Positions 28,774-38,958 are shown, counted from the stretch's first letter. The stretch is DNA of 64,000 nucleotides from Meira nashicola (GCA_001600355.1 BCJU01000001.1:6076013-6140012); one strand, 5' to 3'. Notes: generated from the letters alone by a model not told the origin. A program made the numbers and translations.

Positions 28774-30402
28774 TCATACGTTGATCAAAATTGTTTGAGA
28801 AGCAGCTTTGTTCAATCTATTCATGATTGCTAATCCAACTCCAAAATTATCAGCAACTGCTTCTACAAAGATCAGATCGCAAGAAGGTCTGTTTGCAACC
28901 AAATCGCCTTGATCCAAAGTACGTAATCCGTCAAATAGTCGATGTGCAGCTTCATTGGGTGAATCGCTCGAGCCCAAAGAGAATCTATAAATTGTATGAT
29001 CTTCGAATGATTTCGTCGATCTCATAAAAGATCCTGCCTCTCTCATCAAAGCCTGAGAATCTTCTTTAATAATCGAAGATGTTAATTTGGAATCATCCAT
29101 ACTCATCAATCCAACTTGAACTTGTTCATTTCCTGTTTGCAATTTGAATTGTTTCACTTCATCGGCAATTACTGTATTTGCATTCTTTGTAAGCAATGTT
29201 CGTGCTGCAGATTCTCCAACTGTTTTGGCGGCCAAAACGCGAGATGCATTTTGAGAAGAATGTTCAGTGGAAGATGTAAGCAGTACAACAACTTTTGCTT
29301 CAGGACTATAATGTCGATACTTCATTCCAGGCGTGGTCGGGTTCTCTTCTGCTTGAGAATCTTTTGCCATATCCCTTCCATATACTCGAACTTTGACCTT
29401 CGTTTGAGGTACGGAAAGTCCATCAGTATCTTCATGCAATAGATTGGCTTGCCGTAGTGCATCTTCAATTGCTTCTACAGTCACACCGCCAGGTCTTAGA
29501 ACCCGCAATTCGCTCGGTTCAGTAATTCCGTCAACAACTGTCGATTCCAAACCTACATCACTCGAGCCTCCATCAACAATGTACGGTATCCTTCCGCTTA
29601 CAACTTCATTCCCTTCTTCGTCTTTTGTGGATGAGGTCATATCATGATATACATGTTGAGCTGTTGTCGGACTTGGTTTTCCACTGACATTCGCCGAAGG
29701 AGCTGCAAGTGGAAGATTGGAAGTTGCAATCAAAGCTCGAGCCACTTTATGAGATGGCATTCGTATTCCAAGAGAATTTAAGCCGCATCGAACTACTGAA
29801 GGTACTTTTTGTTCATCAGCCGGAAAGAGTAGCGTAAGGGGACCGGGCCAAAAAGCATCAAGAAGTACTTTGTAAGCAGGTAGTTGTTCATAAGAATCCG
29901 GAACAAGTCGATCTAGCATCGAAAGTGAATTGATATGCACAATAAGTGGATTATCAACCGGCCTTCCTTTTGCCCGAAAGATCTTTGTTGCTGCTTCTGG
30001 ATCCAATGCATTTCCTGCCAAACCATATACAGTTTCGGTAGGAAAAGCCACTAAATGACCTTTTCGTAATGCTTCACTTGCTTTGATAAGAGATCTTCTT
30101 TCTTCGTTCCCAGCATCATCAATCGTCACCAACACATCTCTCAGTGGTTCTTTTCCTTTTCCCGAGAATTTGATTCTTTCTCCATCGATCTTTAGTACTT
30201 CGGTAGTAAATGTATGATCAGGGTATCCCCTTCTATCTTCTAGCTCATCGGCTTGTTTTACGTTATTTGTACTCATAGAAGCTCTAGAAGAGGAAGCTAT
30301 TGAGTTTCCACCTGCATTTAGCCTGGTCATTTTTAGATGCATATACGAATGCCGCTGAGAACTTGAAAACAAGCTAAAGGTGATCAATCTTGTAGAGTTC
30401 AT
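28774..30402 (-). CDS. SUA5: Threonylcarbamoyl-AMP synthase (Sua5/YrdC family)
   Basis: Makes threonylcarbamoyl-AMP from threonine, bicarbonate and ATP for the t6A37 modification of tRNA. The YrdC domain starts at SEALRKGHLVAFPTETVYG (about residue 108), then KGRPVDNPLIVHI, PGPLTLLFPA, IRMPSH and APSANVSGKPSPTTAQHV. The linker PGMKYRHYSP near residue 358 and the following Rossmann-like part identify the two-domain Sua5 type. 542 aa is longer than yeast Sua5 (426). The N-terminal 60 residues before DRRGYPDHTF are low in complexity, and the Met at about 30330 (MTRLNAGG) is an alternative start, perhaps giving mitochondrial and cytosolic forms. Confidence 0.94.
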   Translation of the reverse strand: MNSTRLITFSLFSSSQRHSYMHLKMTRLNAGGNSIASSSRASMSTNNVKQADELEDRRGYPDHTFTTEVLKIDGERIKFSGKGKEPLRDVLVTIDDAGNEERRSLIKASEALRKGHLVAFPTETVYGLAGNALDPEAATKIFRAKGRPVDNPLIVHINSLSMLDRLVPDSYEQLPAYKVLLDAFWPGPLTLLFPADEQKVPSVVRCGLNSLGIRMPSHKVARALIATSNLPLAAPSANVSGKPSPTTAQHVYHDMTSSTKDEEGNEVVSGRIPYIVDGGSSDVGLESTVVDGITEPSELRVLRPGGVTVEAIEDALRQANLLHEDTDGLSVPQTKVKVRVYGRDMAKDSQAEENPTTPGMKYRHYSPEAKVVVLLTSSTEHSSQNASRVLAAKTVGESAARTLLTKNANTVIADEVKQFKLQTGNEQVQVGLMSMDDSKLTSSIIKEDSQALMREAGSFMRSTKSFEDHTIYRFSLGSSDSPNEAAHRLFDGLRTLDQGDLVANRPSCDLIFVEAVADNFGVGLAIMNRLNKAASQTILINV

Positions 30403-31023
30403 TCACCATCAGTTTGAATGGTAGACTGTGGTGATCCTCCGAGTAAGCCGTAGAAAGATTGTCAAAATTATGATGAAGTAGCAGCCAAATCTAGAAGAAA
30501 CCTTAAAAAAAAAAGTCGGACATATGAATAATTTTGAATGCCGGACTTTTTTTTTTCTTGCGTGGAGGCTCTTTTCACGTGTACGTAAGCAATGTGACTT
30601 CTGACTCCACGCGCTTCTCTTAGTCAACACCTTTCCCCACAGAGCGTAATCTTGGTGGAAATGTCTAGAACAACCTTGACATGCAAGATAACCACACCAT
30701 TGAATCGGATAGAGCGTCAAGACGCGATTCGTCATACCGGGCACTAAATCGCACAGCTATAAACTCACATGCACCCCGGCTACGTGAGTGAGCACGTCAC
30801 CCGAAGCTTATCAAATGTTATAACCGATACATGATTGCCCGCTATTAATCCGCTCTTAAAAATACCATCCAATCTTTCATCAACATTTTATACCTAATTG
30901 CGCCTTCAACTTTACACCGCAAGTCACAGTATTTCATACAATCATCCTACTTGGGCCAACAAAGGGGTCTGCCTAGACCTTATCGATAGCAACAATAATA
31001 CTTTTTCATTCAACTCCACAACA
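30403..31023. other. Divergent promoter region of SUA5 and LON2
   Basis: About 0.6 kb. It holds a CACGTG E-box at 30576-30581 and poly-A/T tracts. The open frame of the Lon gene reaches back to a TTG at 30898, but the first ATG is at 31024. A minus-strand frame at 30409-30744 is not coding-like. Confidence 0.45.
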
Positions 31024-34000
31024 ATGTCATCCGACTCAATCTTTGTGCCAAACCGGCTACCGGTCTTGCCATTACCTTATCCTCTCATCCTACACCCTTC
31101 ACTCTTGTTGAGCATTCCACTCTCCTATGCTCATTCTTTAAGCCTTCTCAAAGCAGCATTACAAGTTTCACAACCAAATTCATCACAATCAAACGGTGGC
31201 AACGGTCGTCGTGATCAAATTGATGCACATAAGCCAATCATTGTTGCTTGTGTTCCCACATTACGACCAGAGCTATCCAATGCATCTAATCAATCAACAC
31301 CTGCAAACACAATAAAGATCGATGATGATGTAGAGGAATTAGGAACGGGAAGCAAGGAAGAGGCAGACTTGCGTGTCAAGATTAATGACTTGTACGATTG
31401 GGGATGTGCCGCTCGATTGATCAGACTTACCCGTCATCCTGCCAGTCAAACATGCACTTTAGTCGTCACAGGTATTGCTCGCGTTCGTGTGGATCGTTGG
31501 TTATCCGTTCGTGCACCTTTGACTTCTACTGCTCTTGATTCGGCACGTAATTTGACCGTTCCAGATGTTCCAGTTCCACTAGCAAGCATGACAACTTTCC
31601 CTGAAACACCTTTTCCAGGTCGCAATCCATCAACACAAGATCAAGAAGCTGTCAAAAAGCTTCGTATTGCCGCAACAGAGCTTATTGAAGCATTGATGAA
31701 CGATCCTACAGGCAGACGTTTGGACGCAGCCGATCCTCGTGCTACCGCTCTTTCATTGCCACTTTTGCCAAATGCATTGCTCAAAAGACTCATGTCATTC
31801 GTACGTGAAGCTCGCGATAGTCAATCAGGCCTTTTGGCTGATGTTTTGGTTGGTACGTTAGGTGGAGCGTGTGCATGGAATGACCGAGTATCCGTTCTAG
31901 GCGAATATGATCCTCGCGAAAGAGTCGCACGTACAGTCACTTTACTATCACAAGGTGTATATCGTGTACGTACAGCAAGAGAGCTGATCGCTGCTTTGGG
32001 TGCACCCTTGAGCAGTGGAAGCAAGGAGAATTTGGCAAAGAATCAATTGGAAGGATTACTCGCCCAATTGGCTGCTTTGAATCCAAATATTTCCGCTCGA
32101 ATTTCTACTGGCAATACCACATTCTCCATCGGATCTGTCAAGAAAGGATCTGAAGATGATGGAAAAGTAGGTGGAATAATTGCCATTCGTGGGAACAATA
32201 ACACAAAGAATGACGATGCAAGTCAATCTGCCGTCATTCGACCCATCAATGCGCCACTCAAGCCATTCCGCGGAAACCCTTTCAGTTCATCTAGAGGAAT
32301 GGGTGGAGGTGGTGCAGGAGGCGCAGATGGTGCAAACGAAGAAGATGAAGATGAAGTCACCGAACTTACCCGCAAATTAGAGAATGCCAAGCTTACACCA
32401 GAAGCACGTAAAGTTTGCGATCGAGAGTTGAAACGATTGGCCAGAATTCCTGCACAAAGTGTTGAACGTGGAGTTGTGATTACATATCTTGAAACGATGG
32501 CTGAATTGCCATGGGATAAGACGTCGACTGATTTGGATGCCAAAGCGATCACAACTGGCGAGGTTGACGAAGGAATCGTTTCTAGAGCACGTAGAATTTT
32601 AGACGAAGATCATTATGGATTGGAAAAGATTAAGAAACGCTTGGTGGAATACCTCGCCGTTCTTGAGCTCAAGACCGAGCAAGCAAAGGAAAAGATGGCA
32701 CAAGAAGAGCGTGATTCACGCGAACAAGCAAAGGTTGCAGGACGCAAAAGTGATGGTAGCAAGGGAGGACCGGAAAGCCAATCCAAAGAAATTGTGCCTT
32801 GGGTGTCTGGTTTGGGTGAAGATGGACCTGGTATCGATCGTTTGGATGAGCAAGTAGAAGATGAGGTCGAACGTAAACGTCAACGAGACGAACAAGTAAG
32901 AAAGAGAAAGAATGCATTCGTTGCAGATAAAGGACCAATTCTCTTGCTTGTTGGCCCACCAGGAACAGGTAAAACATCTATTGCAAAATCTCTTGCCGCT
33001 GCTCTCAAAAGACCATTCACACGTCTTTCCCTTGGAGGTGTTCGTGATGAATCAGAGATTCGTGGTCATAGACGTACCTACGTCGGTGCCATGCCTGGTA
33101 ACATTGCTTCCAGTCTGCGCAAGGTTGGAGTCAGTGATCCTGTGATCCTTTTGGACGAAATTGACAAGCTGAGCAGTGGAAATGGCTTGCATGGTGATCC
33201 AATGGCAGCCATGTTGGAAGTTTTGGATCCTGAACAGAATAACCAATTCCAAGATCACTACATCAATTGTCCGATGGATTTGAGTCGAGTCCTCTTCATT
33301 GCCACGGCAAACACATTAGAGACCATTTCACCACCTTTGCTTGATCGTACAGAAGTCATACAAGTGTCCGGTTACACACACGATGAAAAAGTCGCAATTG
33401 CCAAGCAGTACTTGTTGCCCAAACAAGCAAAAGCACAAGGTTTGACGTTTGGCAAAGATCTCATCGTAGGCGATGACGTCTTGCTCAAGATTGCAATGAG
33501 TTATACTCGAGAAGCAGGTGTACGTAGTCTCGAACGTGAGATCGGAGCAGTTGCACGAGCGAAAGCGGTTCAATTTGCTGAGTCTAGAAAAGGTACATTG
33601 AAAGATAGCAAGGGCAATAAATGTGCATATGATCCAAACGTACGTGTTGAGGATTTGTTGGACATTTTGGGTATCGAATCATACGAGCCTGAAGTTGCTG
33701 ATATTCAATCACGTTCGGGTGTTTCTACCGGATTAGCTTATCAAGGATCAGGCAGCGGTGGTATTTTGCACATTGAAACATTGATGCTACCACCTGGAAC
33801 GGGCAATATGAAGCTGACAGGAAAGCTAGGTGATGTAATTCAAGAATCTGCCAATCTAGCATTCAGTTGGGTCAAAGCACATGCGTTCCAATTGGGCATC
33901 GTTCCTAATCGTGAAAGCGAATTTCCCAAGAACGATGTGCATTTACACATGCCCAGTGGAGCGATTCCCAAAGATGGTCCTAGTGCAGGTGTAGCGATGG

Positions 34001-34368
34001 TGTGCGCACTTGTCAGTTTATGGACTGATACAGTCATTCCCAAAGAATTAGCAATGACAGGTGAAATCACTTTGCGTGGTTTAGTGACACCCGTTGGCGG
34101 AATCAAGGAGAAATGTCTTGGTGCCCACCGAGCAGGTATCAAACGATTGATTTTGCCTATCCGAAACCGAAAGGATGTCGAGTCTGATTTGCCACAAAAC
34201 GTACGAGCTGATTTGGATATCCAATACGTTCGAACAATTTGGCAAGCAATCGATATCGCATTCGGCAATGCATTGTACGAAAATGCATTGATGAGAAACG
34301 GTTCTTTGGAAGGTATTGATGAAGGAAGACGATTGATGACGTCTGAATTTGAATCAAGCCGTCTTTGA
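31024..34368 (+). CDS. Peroxisomal Lon protease
   Basis: ATP-dependent serine protease of peroxisome matrix quality control (Lon2/Pln type). 1114 aa from MSSDSIFVPNRLPVLPLPYP. An N-terminal LON substrate domain spans about 1-330. The AAA+ module has Walker A GPPGTGKTSIAKS near residue 643, the sensor block GVRDESEIRGHRRTYVGAMP, and Walker B ILLDEIDKLSSG near 707. The protease domain has the nucleophile in PKDGPSAGVAMV (about 984) and the dyad Lys in GGIKEKCLGAHRAGIKR (about 1029). The C-terminus is SRL, a canonical PTS1. No mitochondrial presequence is seen, which separates it from Pim1. Confidence 0.95.
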   Translation: MSSDSIFVPNRLPVLPLPYPLILHPSLLLSIPLSYAHSLSLLKAALQVSQPNSSQSNGGNGRRDQIDAHKPIIVACVPTLRPELSNASNQSTPANTIKIDDDVEELGTGSKEEADLRVKINDLYDWGCAARLIRLTRHPASQTCTLVVTGIARVRVDRWLSVRAPLTSTALDSARNLTVPDVPVPLASMTTFPETPFPGRNPSTQDQEAVKKLRIAATELIEALMNDPTGRRLDAADPRATALSLPLLPNALLKRLMSFVREARDSQSGLLADVLVGTLGGACAWNDRVSVLGEYDPRERVARTVTLLSQGVYRVRTARELIAALGAPLSSGSKENLAKNQLEGLLAQLAALNPNISARISTGNTTFSIGSVKKGSEDDGKVGGIIAIRGNNNTKNDDASQSAVIRPINAPLKPFRGNPFSSSRGMGGGGAGGADGANEEDEDEVTELTRKLENAKLTPEARKVCDRELKRLARIPAQSVERGVVITYLETMAELPWDKTSTDLDAKAITTGEVDEGIVSRARRILDEDHYGLEKIKKRLVEYLAVLELKTEQAKEKMAQEERDSREQAKVAGRKSDGSKGGPESQSKEIVPWVSGLGEDGPGIDRLDEQVEDEVERKRQRDEQVRKRKNAFVADKGPILLLVGPPGTGKTSIAKSLAAALKRPFTRLSLGGVRDESEIRGHRRTYVGAMPGNIASSLRKVGVSDPVILLDEIDKLSSGNGLHGDPMAAMLEVLDPEQNNQFQDHYINCPMDLSRVLFIATANTLETISPPLLDRTEVIQVSGYTHDEKVAIAKQYLLPKQAKAQGLTFGKDLIVGDDVLLKIAMSYTREAGVRSLEREIGAVARAKAVQFAESRKGTLKDSKGNKCAYDPNVRVEDLLDILGIESYEPEVADIQSRSGVSTGLAYQGSGSGGILHIETLMLPPGTGNMKLTGKLGDVIQESANLAFSWVKAHAFQLGIVPNRESEFPKNDVHLHMPSGAIPKDGPSAGVAMVCALVSLWTDTVIPKELAMTGEITLRGLVTPVGGIKEKCLGAHRAGIKRLILPIRNRKDVESDLPQNVRADLDIQYVRTIWQAIDIAFGNALYENALMRNGSLEGIDEGRRLMTSEFESSRL

Positions 34369-34763
34369 GCAGCACCTTTGACATTATACTTTGTACTTTG
34401 ATCGATGTTCCTCTATTTCTTCCATTTTGTCATACTATACTTTACTCGAAGAACAACGCTAATATAATCTATCGCAGTTGATTGATGGTGTCTTCTGAGT
34501 GCCCACTTTAAGCAGGTGTTGTTTGCATGCAAGAGTATAGAGTAACCTCTCGAAAAGTGTTGATCTAATGATAATGTACGCGTGCGCCGAGCAGCGCGTG
34601 TTGCGAACCAAATCGGACTTTGCGATAGATCAACGCGTGTTTGCAAAATGCATTAACGCGTTGCATCGGCGCTGCGCTCCAGAGCCCAATTTTTCCACGC
34701 TTCTTTGTGATTGCACTTTTCCATTCCGTAGCCATCACATACAATCAAGTAACGGCATACATC
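34369..34763. other. Promoter region of NSE4
   Basis: Contains three ACGCGT boxes (listed separately) and a 9-nt inverted repeat, GTTGATCTA at 34559-34567 and TAGATCAAC at 34626-34634, that encloses the first box. No other gene is seen. Confidence 0.5.
34578..34661. promoter_or_regulatory. Cluster of three MCB (ACGCGT) boxes
   Basis: ACGCGT occurs at 34578-34583, 34633-34638 and 34656-34661, 103-186 nt upstream of the NSE4 ATG. In yeasts this hexamer is the MBF site driving G1/S genes. Three copies in 84 nt of AT-rich DNA is unlikely by chance, and the target gene encodes an SMC5/6 subunit, which fits S-phase expression. Confidence 0.65.
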
Positions 34764-35828
34764 ATGCCAAGAGCAGCTGAATCAGGGCATTCGGGCACAG
34801 CAGCTACACGTAAAGGACGTTCGAGTGCAATTCAATCTCTTCGTCCAAGTGCTGTAGATTCTCAAAATCATCAATATGATCCATTCGGAAATCCAGATGA
34901 AAAACGTAAAGTTCGATCAGGTTATCGTGGTATACTTCAAAAAAACAATGAAAAACGTCAGAATTTAGCTGATCTGAGACCGAAAGATCTCAACAAGATT
35001 GTTGAAGAGGCAAATGAATTATTTGAGAAAGTCAAAGCACCATCTGAAAGTGTTTTGGATTCAAGAACATTGCTAAGCACTTCAGAAATGGGCGCTCAGC
35101 TTGCTCAGAGTATGAAAGTAGGCAGTGAATTTGAGATTGATTCATTTTTAGGAATGGCATGTAGATTGATGGGAGGCAAATTGCAATCTATAGACTCTTT
35201 AGACGATGATGATGATGAAGATATGGAATTTGATCCTTCAGCGTGGAAATGGGATCTTTTGGGATTCGAAGCAGCAAAATACTCTCGAAGAGCGGCGATT
35301 GCAGATCATCTTTTAGGACCTCTCGAAGTGACATTCACGAAACGGAATGTATCTAAAAGAGCTGTCGCTGAAAAGAAAGGGCCAGAAGTACGACCACAAC
35401 AAGTTCAAGCTCAAGATATTGCCAATAACACGAATGAGACTACAAGATTCGTTGAAAAAATTGCAAAACAGCTAAACAAAGTTGGAGGTGAAAATGGTAT
35501 CAATTTATTTGAATTCGCCCTTGATCCAGATAGCTTCAGTAACACGGTCGAGAACCTCTTCCATATTAGTTTTTTGATAAGAGATGGAATGGCTTCGATA
35601 GATACAGAGAACGAGAATGAAGAGCCAATCTTGTTGGGCTGTGAACAAGCGCACCCAGAAGATTATGAGAAAGGTTTACGCAAGCGCCAAATTGTGATGG
35701 AATTGGATGTGAAAACATGGCGAGGCTTAGTGGAAGCGTACAACATCAAGAGAGCTATAATCCAGCACGACAATGAAAACACATCGCATACAGCTGATAC
35801 ATGGGCTGTCAGAACCACTCAAAGATGA
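34764..35828 (+). CDS. NSE4: SMC5/6 complex subunit Nse4 (kleisin)
   Basis: Kleisin that bridges the Smc5 and Smc6 heads in DNA repair and replication-fork stability. Start taken at MPRAAESGHSG (34764), giving 354 aa. The N-terminal helical part has RSGYRGILQKNNEKRQNLAD and ANELFEKVKAPSESVLDSRT; the centre has FDPSAWKWDLLGFEAAKYSR. The C-terminal winged-helix Nse4 domain has NLFEFALDPDSFSNTVENLF, HISFLIRDGMASI and RQIVMELDVKTWRGLVEAYN. An acidic loop DDDDDEDMEFD sits between the two halves. Length is normal for fungi. The promoter carries three MCB boxes. Confidence 0.92.
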   Translation: MPRAAESGHSGTAATRKGRSSAIQSLRPSAVDSQNHQYDPFGNPDEKRKVRSGYRGILQKNNEKRQNLADLRPKDLNKIVEEANELFEKVKAPSESVLDSRTLLSTSEMGAQLAQSMKVGSEFEIDSFLGMACRLMGGKLQSIDSLDDDDDEDMEFDPSAWKWDLLGFEAAKYSRRAAIADHLLGPLEVTFTKRNVSKRAVAEKKGPEVRPQQVQAQDIANNTNETTRFVEKIAKQLNKVGGENGINLFEFALDPDSFSNTVENLFHISFLIRDGMASIDTENENEEPILLGCEQAHPEDYEKGLRKRQIVMELDVKTWRGLVEAYNIKRAIIQHDNENTSHTADTWAVRTTQR

Positions 35829-35955
35829 GGATATTGATTTTCTTGCCTTACCATAATTGTACACTATGCACACACACACAATACCCCTTATGCTTCTTGT
35901 AAAATACTGTACATTGTTCGAATATAATCAAACGAAATGCTTTATACATGTTTTT

Positions 35956-37044
35956 CTATGCGTACCAAAGATGAGTTTCCGTATCCCATGCAGCGCTGGC
36001 CACTAAGCCAGGAGTGAACAAACTCCAACCAATCGAAACAACAAATTCTGTATGACCATCGTGTATCCGTCTCAAAGCTGATCCTGCACCTGCTACACCT
36101 ATACGTGGACCTGCAGACATTGCTTGACCTGCATCAATATCCCAAACACGAGCGGTCATATCGTATGAAGCGCTTGCCAAAGATCTTGCATCATGAGGAC
36201 TAAAAGCTACTTTTCTGACAGCATATTCATGTCCCAACAAAGCTGCTGTATTCTCTCCTCCTCGTAATCCACCAGGCCCAACACCAGGTCCAGCTTTTCC
36301 TGCTCCACGCAAATCCCATACTTTCACACCTCGATCCGTACTTCCGGTTGCCAAAGTCATGGGTCTATACTTATTCCAATCAACACTCAAAACTTCTCCA
36401 CCTACAGGAACGACTGCAACAGGTGTTTGTGTAGGCGCACCTGCAGCTCCCGTTCCTAGACTAGAAGCTCGAACGTCGTAAAGCCGTAGATGACCATCGC
36501 CACATGCAGTTGCTATTAGATCTCCATTGTGTGGTGACCAAGCGCATGCATATACACAAGCTGTATGAGAAGTGATTGCGAGCATTGCAGTCGGTCTTTC
36601 AGGATGCCAAATTCGAACACTTGCATCCCAACTTGAACTTGCAAAAAGATCCTTTTTTATATTATTCCAATCAACACTAAAAACTTCTCTCGCATGTTCT
36701 TGCCAATGTCGAATCGGGTGATCGTTCAAAGTAACGTCCCATAATTTTATACTTCCATCTCCACTTGCTGTTACTAATTGATTCTCATGTACTTCTGACC
36801 ATGCTGCATCGTATAGTCCATCCTGTGTTTCAAAAAACTTTTCCGTTTGTAGAGTTGGAGGTGGCTGACCGGGATTTGAAGGTGCGTGAGAAGCAATGCT
36901 CAATCTTCCGTTTCCCACAAGACCGTAATTCGCAGAAGATACAATCGCTAGCCGATTAGGAAAAAAAGGTGACCATGCAACATTATATGCTGCCAATCCT
37001 TGTGTCCTTAGCCGGGTAAAAGGTCCCGGTTGAGCAGCTGCCAT
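35956..37044 (-). CDS. PEX7: Peroxin-7, PTS2 receptor
   Basis: WD40 receptor that brings PTS2 proteins to peroxisomes. Opens with FTRLRTQGLAAYNVAWSPFF, the PEX7 signature, then LYDAAWSEVHENQLVTASGD, SIKLWDVTL, REVFSVDWNNIKKDLFASSS, VRIWHPERP, VYACAWSPHNGDLIATACGD, TGSTDRGVKVWDLRG, SASYDMTARVWDI and a last VASAAWDTETHLWYA. Six to seven WD repeats; 362 aa is close to other fungal Pex7. A Gly-rich loop (GPGVGPGGLRGGENT) is inserted between two blades near residue 255. Intronless, divergent from the folylpolyglutamate synthase gene. Confidence 0.95.
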   Translation of the reverse strand: MAAAQPGPFTRLRTQGLAAYNVAWSPFFPNRLAIVSSANYGLVGNGRLSIASHAPSNPGQPPPTLQTEKFFETQDGLYDAAWSEVHENQLVTASGDGSIKLWDVTLNDHPIRHWQEHAREVFSVDWNNIKKDLFASSSWDASVRIWHPERPTAMLAITSHTACVYACAWSPHNGDLIATACGDGHLRLYDVRASSLGTGAAGAPTQTPVAVVPVGGEVLSVDWNKYRPMTLATGSTDRGVKVWDLRGAGKAGPGVGPGGLRGGENTAALLGHEYAVRKVAFSPHDARSLASASYDMTARVWDIDAGQAMSAGPRIGVAGAGSALRRIHDGHTEFVVSIGWSLFTPGLVASAAWDTETHLWYA

Positions 37045-37285
37045 TTTGGTATCGTGGTGATGAAAAAAAAAAGGTCTCGTGGTCTGAAGCGTGGGGTAAT
37101 AATGGGTTTTAAAATTGGCCGATAGACGCGGCTGCTCGGTGTCCTCTCAAAGCACATCATGCAGGCAAGCTAAACACGATTTTGAAAGAATGACTTCGGA
37201 TTTACGTGCACGTCCGCTTAAGCCTGTTAGGAAGGAATAAAAATTTAAGCTTCTTTTCTTCTCTTACCTGTCAAAAAAAAGTCAA

Positions 37286-37301
37286 GGTGGTGATCACCAC
37301 C
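37286..37301. repeat. 16-bp perfect palindrome in the PEX7/FPGS promoter
   Basis: GGTGGTGATCACCACC is fully self-complementary. It lies 14 nt upstream of the first ATG of the folylpolyglutamate synthase frame and about 70 nt upstream of the second. It could be a dimeric factor site or a transcript hairpin. Confidence 0.5.
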
Positions 37302-37314
37302 GGATAGGCTCTAT

Positions 37315-38958
37315 ATGCTATTGCTCAGATTGGCAGGTATTAGAAGACTATCAATACCTTCTTCTCGCAAGATGAGCACGTCAGCTTCAGCTTTCAAATC
37401 AGGAGGCAACTACTCCGAAGCAATTGCTGCTTTGAATACTCTGCAATCCAATGCAGCAATCATTGAAGCAATACGTAAAAGTGGAGGAAAGTTGAACGAT
37501 TTCGCCATACCAGAAATGATTGAATATCTTGAAAGGATAGGATGGAAACAATCTGATTTGGATAGGTTGAACGTTATTCATATCACAGGTACAAAGGGAA
37601 AAGGATCAACTTCTGCTTTTGTTGATTCACTTATACGGCATACACCCGCACGAGATCAACAAGATGGAAGACCAAAAGTTGGTTTGTATACTTCTCCGCA
37701 TTTGGTACAAGTACGAGAACGGATACGACTTGATGGAAAGCCGATCGATGAAACACTTTTCACAAAATTCTTTTGGGAAGTATGGAATAAGTTAGAAGAG
37801 AATCCTAATCGAGCAAATCCCGAAATCACACCTCTGCGTCCAGTCTACTTTCGTTACCTTACTATTTTGGCATATCATGTCTTTTTGAAGCTTGGCGTCA
37901 AGTCCACGATTCTGGAAGTGGGAATAGGAGGGCGATACGATTCAACAAATATTGTACAACGTCCATTGGCAACAGGTATTACCACTTTGGGCTTAGACCA
38001 TACAGCTTTGTTGGGTAATACGATTGAGGAGATTGCCTATCAAAAAGCTGGTATCTTTAAGAAAGGCGCACCAGCTGCATCGGTCTGGCAACATAGTGCA
38101 GGAGCAAGGGAAGTTGTAGCAAAAGAAGCCGAAAAAGTTGGAACGTCTTCTTTCAAACAATTACCAGAGCTTACGGCTGCATCACCTGTGCAACGTGCAA
38201 AGCGTGGCATTCCTGGAGAGCATCAAGCTTCCAATGCACAACTTGCTGTGGAGTTGTATCGAACATTCCTACGTTCAGACGCTGGGAAACGCGAATTCAA
38301 AGTTGCAGAAAGTGATCTGGATTCAGACGAGTTGAGCAAAGTTGAAATTGAAGCAATCGAGAATGCTCGTTGGCCAGGAAGATGTCAAGTAGTGCGTGGG
38401 AAGTCGTCTAGTGATCCCGTTTGGGGATTGGATGGTGCTCATACTGCTGAATCGCTGGAAGCTTGTGCAGCCTGGTTCGTGGAGTTAAGTAATCAATCTT
38501 CTGGAAATACAACACAATCACGCAAGACATTGATCTTCAACACAACTCATGATCGCAAATCAGAGGAATTGTTGAGTGGAATGCTAAAAGCCATAGCAGA
38601 GAAGAGGAGAGACGTAAATGTACAAGATAATGATTTGTTCTTTGATCATGTGATCTTTTGTACAAATATCACATACAAAGAAGGCAAATCAGCCGGTGAT
38701 TTGACTTCAGTTGCAGGACCTGTTTCATTAGAAGCACAAGAAACGATTCAAAAAGCATGGAAAGTGTTGGACAAAGATATTAAAACAAAGTCAGATGTTT
38801 TGCCGTCGATAGAAGAAGCCATTCAAGCAGTCAATCAACAAAAAGCCGAAAATCATTACGTTCTGGTTTGCGGTAGTTTGCATTTGGTCGGGGGCGTGAT
38901 GAGCCATTTGAAGGACGTTGGATTATTGGATGAATCTTTGAATGGCGTAATTCCATAG
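37315..38958 (+). CDS. Folylpolyglutamate synthase
   Basis: Adds glutamates to folates, retaining them in the cell and mitochondria (yeast MET7 type). The FPGS start YSEAIAALNTLQSNAAIIEA is at about residue 33, then the P-loop VIHITGTKGKGSTSAFVDSL near 85, GLYTSPHLVQVRERI, TILEVGIGGRYDSTN, GITTLGLDHTALLGNTIEEI and WPGRCQVV. The C-terminal domain has VWGLDGAHTAESLEACAAWF and HYVLVCGSLHLVGGVM. 547 aa is typical. The first 19 residues (MLLLRLAGIRRLSIPSSRK) look like a mitochondrial presequence, and the Met at 37372 could start a cytosolic form, the usual dual arrangement. Confidence 0.95.
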   Translation: MLLLRLAGIRRLSIPSSRKMSTSASAFKSGGNYSEAIAALNTLQSNAAIIEAIRKSGGKLNDFAIPEMIEYLERIGWKQSDLDRLNVIHITGTKGKGSTSAFVDSLIRHTPARDQQDGRPKVGLYTSPHLVQVRERIRLDGKPIDETLFTKFFWEVWNKLEENPNRANPEITPLRPVYFRYLTILAYHVFLKLGVKSTILEVGIGGRYDSTNIVQRPLATGITTLGLDHTALLGNTIEEIAYQKAGIFKKGAPAASVWQHSAGAREVVAKEAEKVGTSSFKQLPELTAASPVQRAKRGIPGEHQASNAQLAVELYRTFLRSDAGKREFKVAESDLDSDELSKVEIEAIENARWPGRCQVVRGKSSSDPVWGLDGAHTAESLEACAAWFVELSNQSSGNTTQSRKTLIFNTTHDRKSEELLSGMLKAIAEKRRDVNVQDNDLFFDHVIFCTNITYKEGKSAGDLTSVAGPVSLEAQETIQKAWKVLDKDIKTKSDVLPSIEEAIQAVNQQKAENHYVLVCGSLHLVGGVMSHLKDVGLLDESLNGVIP

